The position numbers and the translations under genes were made by a program. A stretch of DNA of 64,000 bases from Comamonas sp. KCTC 72670 (GTDB lineage: Bacteria > Myxococcota > Myxococcia > Myxococcales > Myxococcaceae), in the NCBI GenBank assembly GCA_014656495.1, contig BNCN01000006.1, forward strand, positions 372,001 to 436,000, in the 5' to 3' direction. Shown here in pieces: positions 26,366 through 37,300 of the stretch (position 1 is the stretch's first letter; the number at the start of each line of letters is the position of its first letter). The notes under the pieces were generated by a model. That model was not told the origin of the DNA, searched no databases, and was given only the letters and a program-made list of their open reading frames with translations.

Positions 26366-28222
26366 GTGCCTCAGGAGAATGGAAGCGGTGGGCCGCGCCC
26401 GGGTGGGCGTGGTCGTGACGGGGGTGCACCGGGCCAGGGTCCTCGCCGTGACGGACCGGGTGGTGGATTCGGCGGGCGGGGTGGCCCAGGCCGCGGCGAA
26501 GGCCGTGGGCGTGGCGACGGCCGTGGACGCGGGCGGGATCGCGAAGAGGGCCCGGTGGGCCCCGGTCAGCGCGTCATCGCCGAGCTGAGCATCCTGGAGA
26601 AGGCACTCTCCAAGACGGATTTTGGAGCGGAGAAGGGCCCGCTGCAGGCCATTGTCCGCTCGCTGCGGCCCATGCGTCTGAAGTCCCTGGACGACCTGGA
26701 CCTCAACACGCGTGGCCGCCTCATCACCACGCTGCTGCGCGTGCAGCGCCAGCCCAAGCCGTCCGCCCCCGAGGCGGGTTCGGCCGAGGCCCCGGCGCCC
26801 GCCGAGGCGGCTGCTCCCCCGGAGAGCGAGACGCCTGCCGAGGCGCCTGCCGCGGCCGAGGGTGAGGCCGCCGCGCCCGCCGAGGCGGCGGCGCCGACGG
26901 AGGCTGCCGCGCCCGCGGTGGACCCGGCGCGCGAGAAGTTCGACGCCTGGACGGACGTCATCTTCCTGGTGGGCCAGGCGTGGCGCGCCGCGGGTGACAG
27001 CGAGCGTGCCGAGGCGGCCTTCGCCGCCAGCGGCCGCCAGCCGGGCCCCGAGGTGGAGGAGCCCGTCGCGGCGCCTCGCGAGGAGCGCCGTGAGCGTCCG
27101 GAGCGCGGTGAGCGCCGCGAGCGTCCTGCTCGGGGTGAGCGCCCGGAGCGTGGCGAGCGTTCTGCCTCGGGGGAGCGCCGCGAGCGTGGCGAGCGCCCGG
27201 AGCGGGGTGAGCGCCGCGAGCGTCCTGCTCGGGGTGAGCGCCCGGAGCGCGGCGAGCGTCCGCTGCCCGAGCTGACCGGCACCTGGGACGAGCAGGCCAA
27301 GCAGCTCGAGACGATGGGCCGCACCCGTGACGCGGGCCGGCTGCACGAGCGCAACAACTCCTTCGCGGAGGCCGCGCGCCTCTTCGAGGCGGGTGGGGAC
27401 CTGAAGAGCGCGCTGCGCAACGCCCTGGCCGGGAGCGACAACGACATGGCCCGCCGGCTGGTGGGCACGCTGCCGCCGGATCAGCTCGCGCCCACGCTGG
27501 AGAAGGCCGGCGCCTACGAGCTCCTCATGGAGCACTACGTCGCCAAGGCCGACTTCGAGAACGTGGCCCGCCTCTACGAGCGCGCGCGTCAGTTCGACCA
27601 GGCGGCGCTCGCCTATGAGCGGTCCGGGAAGCTGACCCTGGCGCGCAAGTCGTACGAGCGCGCGCGGGACATCGCCAGCGCCAACCGCATCCGCGGGCTC
27701 GAGGTGAAGAGCCTGGTGGAGCGGGGTGATCGGCTCGGCGCCGCGACCCTGCTGGCGGCGGTGGGACAGCGCCGTGAGGCCGTCGAGGTCCTCAGCCCGC
27801 TGCCTCCGCCCAAGGCGTTCCACTTCATGCAGCGCCTGAAGCTGGACGACGAGGCGAAGGAGCTGGCGCAGAAGGAGCTGGCCCGGGCGGAGCAGGAGCA
27901 GAAGCCCGCGGGCCGCGCCCGGTGGCTGGAGCTGCTGGGGGACGTCACCGCCGCCGCCGAGGCGTGGGAGACGGCCGGCCGCAAGGACAAGGCGCTCCCG
28001 CTGCACGAGAAGCTCGGCAACCTGCCGCGCGCCGCCCAGCTCGCGGAGGAGCTGCAGCAGCGTGACAAGGCCATCGCCCTCTACACCCAGCTGAACGACA
28101 GCGCCGGTGTGGAGCGCGCGAAGGCGCTTCCCGAAACCGCGCCCGCCCCTGCCCCCACGGCGGATGCAGCGGACGGAAGCGCGGGCGACGAGACGCCGCC
28201 GGACGCTCCCTCGGCTGGGTAG
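26366..28222 (+). CDS. Arg/Gly-rich TPR protein of the glt cluster, uncharacterised
   Basis: 618 residues from GTG 26366, with GGGAGAAAG just upstream. No signal peptide is visible, so it is probably cytoplasmic. The N-terminal 67 residues are Gly/Arg-rich. A helical block follows (about 68-128), then an Ala/Pro/Glu-rich linker. A striking charged segment at about 240-300 is built from RPERGER-like units. From about 305 to 590 come TPR-like helices ([54 protein letters not shown]). It lies between gltH and gltI, 12 bases after gltH, so it is likely co-transcribed. A role in the gliding machine is inferred from position only; Arg/Gly-rich ends often bind nucleic acid or drive condensation. Confidence 0.88.
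   Translation: MPQENGSGGPRPGGRGRDGGAPGQGPRRDGPGGGFGGRGGPGRGEGRGRGDGRGRGRDREEGPVGPGQRVIAELSILEKALSKTDFGAEKGPLQAIVRSLRPMRLKSLDDLDLNTRGRLITTLLRVQRQPKPSAPEAGSAEAPAPAEAAAPPESETPAEAPAAAEGEAAAPAEAAAPTEAAAPAVDPAREKFDAWTDVIFLVGQAWRAAGDSERAEAAFAASGRQPGPEVEEPVAAPREERRERPERGERRERPARGERPERGERSASGERRERGERPERGERRERPARGERPERGERPLPELTGTWDEQAKQLETMGRTRDAGRLHERNNSFAEAARLFEAGGDLKSALRNALAGSDNDMARRLVGTLPPDQLAPTLEKAGAYELLMEHYVAKADFENVARLYERARQFDQAALAYERSGKLTLARKSYERARDIASANRIRGLEVKSLVERGDRLGAATLLAAVGQRREAVEVLSPLPPPKAFHFMQRLKLDDEAKELAQKELARAEQEQKPAGRARWLELLGDVTAAAEAWETAGRKDKALPLHEKLGNLPRAAQLAEELQQRDKAIALYTQLNDSAGVERAKALPETAPAPAPTADAADGSAGDETPPDAPSAG
27107..27249 (+). repeat. Direct repeat in the Arg-rich TPR gene
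   Basis: A 44-base stretch at 27107-27150 recurs exactly at 27206-27249, a period of 99 bases or 33 codons. It encodes part of the [16 protein letters not shown] repeat segment. Shorter degenerate copies of GAGCGCCGCGAGCG fill the interval, so this region is prone to length change. Confidence 0.8.
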
Positions 28223-28239
28223 CAAGAAGGTCAATGATT

Positions 28240-28259
28240 CCCGCCGTTTGGCGGGTTTT
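28240..28259 (+). terminator. Intrinsic terminator after the Arg-rich TPR gene
   Basis: CCCGCC (28240-28245), loop GTTT, GGCGGG (28250-28255), then TTTT. The stem is short but perfect, with a proper T-run. It lies 18 bases after the stop codon and before a second hairpin. Confidence 0.65.
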
Positions 28260-28273
28260 GCACGATTGCTCGG

Positions 28274-28330
28274 GGGCGCTGGCGACCGGTAGAGTTCCGG
28301 TCACTGGCGCCCTCGCTGCTTTTCTTTTCC
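28274..28330 (+). terminator. Second terminator upstream of gltI
   Basis: A 16-position stem (28274-28289 with 28297-28312) has one mismatch and two G-T wobbles around a seven-base loop. It is followed by the T-rich tract GCTTTTCTTTTCC. Together with the hairpin 15 bases upstream it forms a tandem terminator within 120 bases of the gltI start. This implies a separate promoter or regulated read-through for gltI and gltJ. Confidence 0.65.
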
Positions 28331-28350
28331 ATTCCAAGGCCCGCCCCTCC

Positions 28351-31300
28351 ATGCAACAGCTCACGCCCTCGTCGCGTCCCACGCTGCGCGTGTCCGATGA
28401 CCGCACCTTCGTCGAAACCGAAGCGGCTCTCGAAAAGGCCGGCCGTGTCGAGGACCTGATCCGCCTCTATGAGGGGCGCTCCCGTGACGTCGTCTCCGAC
28501 GAGGCCGTGCGGCTGTTGTGCCGCGCCGCCGAGCTCGCGCACGACCGTCAGCGCAACACGCAGCGCGCGGAGGAGTTGCTCAAGCGCGCGTTGCTGGTGG
28601 CGAAGGACCCGCTGCCCGCGCTGCGCGGCCTGAAGCGGCTGCATGAGTCGCGGCAGGATGGCGCCGCGCTGGCGGACGTCCTGGAGCGCCTGGGCGGTGT
28701 CACGCAGGGCGAGGAGTGCGCGGGCCACTACCTGAAGGCCGCGGACGTCTACGAGCAGAAGCTGTTCCGCCGAGACCGGGCGGTGCTGTGCCTGCAGCGC
28801 GCGGCGCGAGCGAAGCCGGACCGGGCCATCTTCCGTCGCGTGCGGCAGTTGCTGCTGTCGGAAGAGCGCTTCCATCCGGCCTTCGAGGCCCTGGAGCGTG
28901 AGCGCGCGGCGCTGGGCGACGCGGGCATGGCCGAGGAATACGCGGCGCTCGCCGAGCGGCTGGTGGATGACCCCACCGAGCACGAGCTGGCGCAGAAGGT
29001 GGTGGACGTCGCCCGGGTACTGGAGCCGCAGAACGCGCGCGTGGAGAAGGCGGCGCGGGCGCTGCAGCGCTTCGAGCAGACGTGGCGCGACCGCGTGCGG
29101 ATGCTGCGCAGCATGTCGCTGGAGGAGCGGGACCGGAAGAGCGCGGCGCGGTTGTCGCTGCTCGTGGCGAAGCTCTTCGCCTGGTACGACCCGGGCTCGG
29201 CGGCCAAGGTGAAGGAGGCGTTGGACCGCTGCTTCCTTCTGTGGCCGGGCATGCCCGAGGGCCTGTCGCTCATCGAGAAGCTGACGCTGCGCGCGGGCGG
29301 CGACTTCGCGCCGGCGATTGCGCAGATTGAAGCGATGGCGGGCGAGGTGAAGGACCGCAACGCGCAGGTGGACCTGTGGCTCCGCGTGGGCACGCTGCGG
29401 CTGGGCCGTCTGAACGACGCGGAGGGCGCGCTGGCGGCCTTCGAGAAGGCGGTGGCGGCGGACCCCTCGCGCGCGGACGCGGCGAGCCTGACGGCGGAGC
29501 AGCTCCTGGAGCAGGGGCGCGCGCCGGAGGCCGTGGCGGTGCTGGAGCGCTACCTCGCGACGGTGAAGGACCGCTCGACGCAGGCGGCGATGCGCCTGCG
29601 CCTCGCGGACCTCTTCCTGACGCAGCTTCGCGACGCGGACGCCGCGCGGGAGCACCTGGAAGCGGCGCTGAAGCTGGACCCCACGCAGGCGCTCGCGGCC
29701 TTCCATCTGGCGCGGCTGCTGGCGGAGGACGAGAACCTGGACGCGGTGGTGCCGCTGCTGGACCTCGCGCTGCTGGCGCCGCGCCCTCGGCCGGAGCGCG
29801 TGGCCTTCTGCGAGGCGCTCGCGCTGATGTTCGAGGAGAAGGACGACGCTCGCGGCGCCTTCGAGGTGCTGTCGCGCGCGCTGGAGCTGGAGCCGGGCCG
29901 GCCGCTGCTGTTGGGCTCGGTGGTGGAGCACGCGGAGAAGGCCCAGGTGCAGCCCGCGCTGGCCCTCGCGCTGCAACGCGCGGCGCAGGCGGCCCCGGTG
30001 CCCGAGGTCGCGGCCACGTTGTGGCGGCAGCTCGCGCAGCTGCTCCAAGGCCCGTTGGCGGACCCCTCGCGCGCGGAGGCCGCGTGGCGGGAGGTGCTCG
30101 CCCGCGTCCCCGGCGACGCGGCGGCGATGGATGCGGTGAAGTCGCTCCAGGCGGCCGCGGCGCTCGCGGACGACCCGAAGGCGCGCCTGGAAGCGGACCT
30201 CGCCCGGCGCGAGGCGGCCAGCGCGGCGCCCGAGGAGCTGGAGCCGCTCGCGCGTCAGTTGGTGCAGCTGGCGCCGGAGGACGCGGCGGCCGTGCAGCGC
30301 CTCCAGGCGCTCTGCGTCTCCCTGTCGAAGTTCGACGAGGCGGCGGCGCTGGCCGGGCGCCTGGCGGGGCTGGCTGAAACGCAGCTGGAGCGCAACGAGT
30401 GGACGGCGCGCCAGGCGAAGCTCTACGCGGAGCGGCTGGGGCGACAGGAGGACGCGACGGACCTGTTCCTCGGCCTGCTGGCGGAGAACGTCTCCACCGG
30501 CGTGGTGGTGGGCGGCCTGGAGCGTCTGGCCGCGGCGGGGATTCGCACGCCCGAGGTGACCGAAGCGCTGGCGGCGCACTACGGCCGCAGTGGCGACCAC
30601 CAGCGTCAGGTCGCCGCGCTCCACCAGCAGTTGGAGGTGACGACGGAGCCCTCGGCCCGCAAGCGCCTCTTCTCGCTGATGGCCAGCGTGCACGAGAAGC
30701 AACTGGCGGACAGCCGCGCCGCGTTCGACGTCCGCGTCCGCGCGCTGCGCGAGGACCCGAAGGACGAAGGGTCCCGGGCGGAGACGCTGCGGCTGGCGCG
30801 CGACCTGTCCGCCCACGCCGAGCTGGGACGCGTGCTGCGCACGCTGGCCTCCGAGGCCGAGGACCCCGCGGTGGCGGTGCCGCTGTTGCTCGAGGCGGCG
30901 AGTCTGGCGGAAGAGGGCGCGCTCGCGGCCGAGGCCGTGGCGGCGCTGGAAGCCGCGGTCGCCCGCGCGCCTGAGTCGAACGGGCTGCTGCAGCGGCTGG
31001 TGCGGCTGTACGGGCGCACGGGCCGCTCGGCGGACGCGGAGGGCCTGCTGCGCAAGCGCATCCAGGGCGCGCGGGGGCCCGAGCGGCTGGAGCTGCTGCT
31101 CCAACTGGTGGACCTGAACACAGAGCTGGGCCGCGACGCCCAGGCCGCCGAGGCGCTGCAGTCGGCGCTCTCGCACGGGGCCGAGGAGGGCAAGCACCTG
31201 CCGCGCCTCGCCGAGCTGTACGAGAAGGCGGGCCGGACCCGGGAGCTGGGTGACACGCTGGCGCGGTTGATCGCGCTGGCGGAGTCCGCGGGAGACGCGG

Positions 31301-34300
31301 ACAAGGTGGCGCGGCTGAAGCTGCGTCGCGCGCACCTGCTGCAGGACTCGCAGGACGGCAGCGCGGAGGCGGTGCAGAGCTACGCGGACATCCTGCTCCA
31401 GCGTCCCACGGACCCGGACGCGCTGGCGGCGCTGGAGGCGATGCTGGCCTCCGGCCCGTCGCGTGAGGCCGCGGCGCGGGTGCTGGTGCCCGCGTTCGAG
31501 CGCAGCAAGGAGCATCGCAAGCTGGTGTCCACGTTGGACGTGCTCGCGGAGGTGGCGAAGGACGACGCCGCGCGCGTGCAGGCGCTGCGTCAGGCCGCGC
31601 AGGTCCACCTGGCGCACCTGCGCCAGCCGGAGCTGGCCTTCGCGGCGCTCGCGCGCGCCTTGCGACTGGCGCCGGGCGACGCGGGCCTGCGCTCGTCGGC
31701 GCGTCAGGCGGCGGAGGACGCGGACTCGCTGGACAGCTACGCGGAGATTCTCGCCGAGCTGGCCGAGGAAGGGGACGTCGGCTCCGCGCGGCTTGCGCTG
31801 CTGCGTGAGCTGGCGGAGGTGCAGGAGAAGAAGCTCGACGACAAGGCGGGCGCGGTGAAGGCGCTGCGCGCGTTGCTGGTCATCGAGCCGGGCAGCCTGG
31901 ATTGCCTGCGCGCCCTCCAGCGGCTGCACCGCGCGGGCGAGGAGTGGGCGGCGCTCGCGGAGGTGCTGGAGAAGCTGGCCGCCGCGTCGCCGGAGCCCGC
32001 CGAGCAGCTCGCGTTCCTGCGCGAGGCCGCGCTGCTTCATGAGACGAAGTTGATGGACAAGGAGAGCGCCGCCGACGCGTGGCGCGTCATCGCGGAGCGC
32101 GACCCGGCGAGCCGCGAGGCCGCGGCGACCTTGGATCGCCTCTACACCGAGAGCGCCCGGCACACGGACCTGGCCTGGGCGTTGGCGCTGCGCCGCAACC
32201 AGGAGGGGCAGAGCCCGCAGGGGCGTGAAGTGTCGTTCCGCCTGGCGGAGCTCCAGCGCACCGTGCTGGACGACCCCAACGCGGCGCTGGGGCTCTACCG
32301 GAAGATCCTCGCCGAGGACTCGGGGCACCCGGGCGCGCGGGCGGCGCTCGAGGCCTGGGTGAAGGCCGCGGTGCCGGCGAGCGGCGCGGCCTTGGAGGTG
32401 CTGGACCCGGTGCTCGTGCAGGTGGGCGACCATGCCCGCCGCGTGGCGCTGCGCGAGGCGCGCATGGCCTCCGCGCTCACGGTGGAGAAGATCCTCCTCG
32501 CGGGGGAGATTCGCCGCATCCAGGAGCGGGACATGCTCCAGCCTTCGCTGGCCTTCATGTCCGCGGTGAAGTCCTTCGCGCAGGGATTGGACCGGGACGG
32601 CGTGCGGCCGGACCTGGAGCGGCTGGCGCGCGAGACGGGCTCGCACGAGGTGCTGGCCGAAATCTATGAGACGGCGGCGTCGGAGCTGACCTCCGGCGAC
32701 CCCGCGGCGTTGGACCTGCTGCGGCGCTCGGCGGAGCTGCGTGAGTCGCTGGACCAGCCCGAGGAGGCCGCGCGGCTGTGGAAGGGCCTGCTCGCGGACG
32801 CGCCGCAGGACCGTCAGGCGCTGGAGGCCCTGTCCCGGCTGTACGAGAAGGGGCAGAACGCGAAGAGCCTGTCGGAGGTCTACGCGCGGCAGGCGCAGCT
32901 CTCCACGGACCCCGAGGAGCGGGTGGGGTTGCTGCTGAAGGCCGGCGAGGCCCACGCGAACGCGGGCGAGGACGCGAAGGCCATCGAGACGTACCGCTCC
33001 GCGCTGGCGCTCCGGAAGGTGCCCGAGGGGTTGCTCGCGCTGGAGAAGCTGTACGCGAAGGCGCGGCGCTTCGTGGAGCAGGCGGACGTCCTGGACCAGC
33101 TCGCGGACAGCGCGGCCGACGAGCCCGCGCGGCGAAACTGGCTGCTGAAGCGCGCCCAGTTGCTGGAGAAGGAAGTGGGCCCCGCGGAGTCGCTGCCCGT
33201 GTACCGGCGCCTGCTGGAGCTCGCGCCGGGGGACGGGCAGGTGGTGGCGGGGCTGGAGCGGCTGATGGCGCACGACGCGCCCCGGGCCGAGGCGGCGCGC
33301 CTGCTGGAGCCCGTCTACCGCGGCGTCAACGACACGCGGAAGCTGGTGGATGTCCTGGAGGTCCTGCTGCCCGGCGTGGCGCCGGAGCGGCGCCTGGAGC
33401 ACATCCAGGAGATCGCGACCCTGCGCGAGGCGCTCGGTCAGACGTCGCTCGCGTTCGTCGCGCGGCTGCGCGCCTTCAACGAGGCGCCCCAGGAAGCGGC
33501 GGTGCGTGACGAGCTGGAGCGGCTGGCCGCCGACTCCGGCGCGTTCGAGGAGGTCTCCGCCGCGTACGAGGACCAGCTGGAGCGCGGCGCGCAGGAGCCC
33601 CTCGCGGGTGACTTGTGGCGGCGCCTGGCGGGCATCTATGACAACCGCCTCAAGCGCTACGATTTGGCCGTGCGCGCGATGGAGGAGGTGTCGCGCCGCG
33701 ACCCGAAGAACAAGTCGGTGCTGGACGCCATCGCGCGCGTCCACCGCCGCACGGGCGCGCATCGCGAGCTGGCGCTCGTCATGCGCCGGCAGGTGTCGGC
33801 CGAGGCCAATGTCTCGTCGCAGGTGAACCTGCTCTTCGAGCTGGCGCACCTGGCCGAGGAGACGCTGGCCGACAAGTCGCTGGCGGCGCAGTCGTACCGC
33901 GAGATTCTCGGGTTGCGGCCGGAGAACGCCAACGCGCTGAAGCTGCTCGGGCGAGTGCTCGCGGAGATGGAGCGCTGGCCGGAGCTGGCGCAGCACATCG
34001 AGCGTGAAATCCACCTGGCGGACGAGCGCGGCGCCCAGGAAGAGGCCTCCGACCTGCGCGTGCGCCTGGGCCGTCTGAAGGTGTCCCGCCTGGACGACCC
34101 GCGCGGCGCGCTGGAGCTGTACCAGACGGTGCTCACGCGCCGGGCGGGGCATGCCGGCGCGGTGGGGGCGCTGGAGGAGATGGCGCGTTCGGAGAGCGCG
34201 CTGCGAGGCGCGGCCGCCAGCGCGCTGGAGCCCATCTTCGCGGCGGTGGGCAACCACCTGAAGCAGGTGGAGATGCTCGAGTCGCGGGCCTCGGCGGAGG

Positions 34301-37300
34301 CCGTGCCGCAGGAGCGCGCCGCGCTGCTGCGCCGCATCTCGGAGATCTACTCCGGCTCGCTGGAGAACGCGGAGATGGCCTTCCTGGCCGCCACGCGCGC
34401 GCTGCGCGAGCTGCCGGACGACCTGCGCTCCCTGGAGCTGTGCGTCTCGCTGGTGGACAAGGCCGAGGCGCCCGAGGAGCTGGCCGCCATCCTGACGGAG
34501 GTGGTGGGCAAGGCCGGTGACACCTCGCGGGCCGAGCTGTACCGCGCGTTGGCGCGCATCCAGACGGACCTGGGCGAGCCGGCCGAGGCGCTGACGTCGT
34601 GGAAGCGCGTGCTGGAGCTGCGGCCGACGGACACCGAGGCGCTGGACGGCACGGTGCGCCTGGTCGCGTCGCAGGGCAAGCCCACGGAGCTGCTGGAGGT
34701 GCTGCGCCGCCAGCTCGCCGTGGCCGAGGAGCCCGCGCGCCGCGCCGCCGTGCTGTTCCAGATGGGCACGCTGCAGGAGGAGCAGCTCAAGGACGCGCTG
34801 GGCGCCCTGGCCACCTTCCGCCGCTTGCTGGAGCTCAAGCCGGACGACCTGCCCACGCTGGAGCGCATGGAGACGCTCTGCCAGAAGCAGGAGCGCTGGC
34901 CGGAGCTGGCGGACGCGCTGGCGCGCCGCATCGCGCTGCTGCCGTCGGAGGAGGGGCTGGAGCTGAAGTTCCGGCTGGCCACCGTGCGCGAGTCCCGCCT
35001 GCTGGACCGCGCGGGCGCGCTCGCGCTGTATGGCGAGGTGCTGTCGGTGCAGCCGAACCATGCCGGCGCGGTGGGCCGCATGGAGGCGCTCGTCGCCCGT
35101 GAGCCGCAGAACCTGCTCGCGGTGGAGACGCTGCTGCGCGCGCTCCGGGCCAGCGGCGACATGATGCGCCTGGCGCAGGTCATCGAGACGCGCGTGGGCG
35201 TGTCCGGTGACGCGTTCGAGCGCAAGGCGCTCCTGGGCGAGCTCGCCACGCTGCGCGAATCCCAGGAGGAGGCGGAGCTGGCCTTCCTGGCGCTCTTCCG
35301 CGCGTTCAAGGAGGACCCCAACGACGCCGCGATTCGAGCCCGCCTGGAGAACGCGGCGGATGCGTCCGCCAGCTACGACGAGCTGTTGTCCGCGTACGAA
35401 GAGGCGTTGCCCCGCATCGCCGAGGCCGCGGACGCCGCGCAGGTCTGCCTCCGCTTGGGCCAGATGCTGGAGACGAAGCTGCGCGATTCGGACCGCGCCG
35501 TCTCCTACTACGAGCGCGCGCGCACGCTGCACCCCACGGTGCAGGAGCCCTCGTTGGTCGCGTTGGACAGGCTCTATCTCCAGTTGGAGGCGTGGCCGGA
35601 GCTCGCGGGCATCCTGGAGTCCCTGGTCTCCGGTGTGACGGAGCCCGCGGACCGCGTCGGCTACTTGTTCCGCCTGGGTCAGCTCTACCAGGAGCGGCTG
35701 GACAGCCCGGACCGCGCGGCGGGGGCCTACGAGGGCATCCTCGCGCTGGACGCGGGACACCTCGCGTCCGCGCGGCTGCTGGAAGGCATCTATGAGTCCG
35801 CGGGCGCGTCGGAGAAGCTCTACGGCATCCTGAAGGTCCAAGCGGAGAAGGTGTCGGGCGCCGAGCGCGACCGCGTGCTGGCGAAGATGGCGCAGGTGTC
35901 CGCGGAGGGCCTGGCGGACCTGGGCGGCTCCATCGAGCTCTACCGTGAGCTGCTGGCGAAGAACGCGCGCAATGAACAGGCGTTCTCCGCGCTGGAGTCG
36001 CTGTACGAGCGCGCCGACCGGCCCCAGGATTTGCGCGAGCTCCTCGAAGGCCGGCTGGCGGTGACGTTGGATCCGCGCGAGGTGGTGCGGCTCAACGAGC
36101 GCCTGGGCCGCGTGGTGTACCGCCTGCTGAAGCAGCCGGAGCAGGCGGTGCCGTACTTCAAGGCCGCGCTGGACCGCGACGCGCGCCACCGAGGCGTGCT
36201 GGACACGCTGCGCGAGCTGTACGACGAGACGGGCCAGCGTGAGGAGTTGGTGGGTGTGCTGCGCCGGCTCATCCCGCTGCAGGAGAGCAGCGAGGGCGTG
36301 AAGGCGCTGCGCTTGCGGCTGGCCGAAGTGCTCGCCGGCATGGGCCGCCGCGAGGAGGCGCTGGACGCGGCCCGCCGCGCGCTGGAGGTGGAGCCGCACC
36401 AGGTGCCCGAGCTGGACCGCGTGCACTCGCTCTTCGTCTCGCTGCGCGCGTGGAACGACGCGGTGCGGTCGCTGGAGCTCAAGGTGCAGGTGCACCTGCT
36501 GGTGGAAGAGCGCGAGCAGGCCGTGGCCACGTACTTCGCGGTCGCGGACCTCTGGGCGGGGCAGGGCGGAAAGCCCGAGCTGTCCTCGGGGGCGCTGGAG
36601 AAGGTCCTCGAGCTCGACCCCGCCAACCGCACGGCCTACGAGCGCGCGTGTGAGCTGTACCGCACGCACAACGACTGGCGCGCGTACGCCCAGGTGGTGG
36701 ACCGCTACATGCCCCACCTCGTCACGGACGAGGAGAAGCTGGTCGCGCTGCGCGAGCTGGCTCGGGTGCAGGAAGCGCGGCTGGGACAGAAGGACGTGGC
36801 CTTCCTGGCGCTGTGCCGCGCGCTCCAGTTGGACGCGTCGGACGACACGCTGCGCGAGGAGGTCGAGCGCCTGGCCGACGAGACGGGCAGCCACGAGGAG
36901 CTGGCCGCCGTCTACGAAGAGGTCGCGGATGAGCTGCCGCGCGGCGCCCTGGCCGAGCGCCTCTATGCCACGCTCGCGCGCGTCCACGACACGCACCTGG
37001 ATGACCCGCAGGCGGCGGAAGCGGCGTTCCGGAAGATTCTCGAGTTCGACCCGACCAACGCCACCGCGCTGGATGGGCTCGCGGCGGTGTTCCAGCGCCG
37101 GGGCCGGCAGCGTGAGTACGTGGTGGCCCTGGAGCAGAAGCTCGAGGCCGCCGGCTCCATCGAGCAGCGCAAGGGCATCCTCCGCGAGATTGCCCGCGTC
37201 TGGGACGAGCAGTTGGAGGACCCGGTCGAGTCCGCCAGTGCGCTGTTGAGGGCCCTGGAGCTCGAGCCGGACGCCGAGACGCTCGGCGTGCTCACCGCGC

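Noticed and set aside
27070..27290. R/E/G repeats as a tandem-repeat toxin or silk-like element
   Set aside because: In frame within a TPR protein and flanked by normal coding sequence; a charged linker is sufficient.
25739..28234. An 831-residue ORF antisense to gltH and the Arg-rich TPR gene
   Set aside because: Random-looking Leu/Ala/Thr/Arg composition; antisense of real genes.
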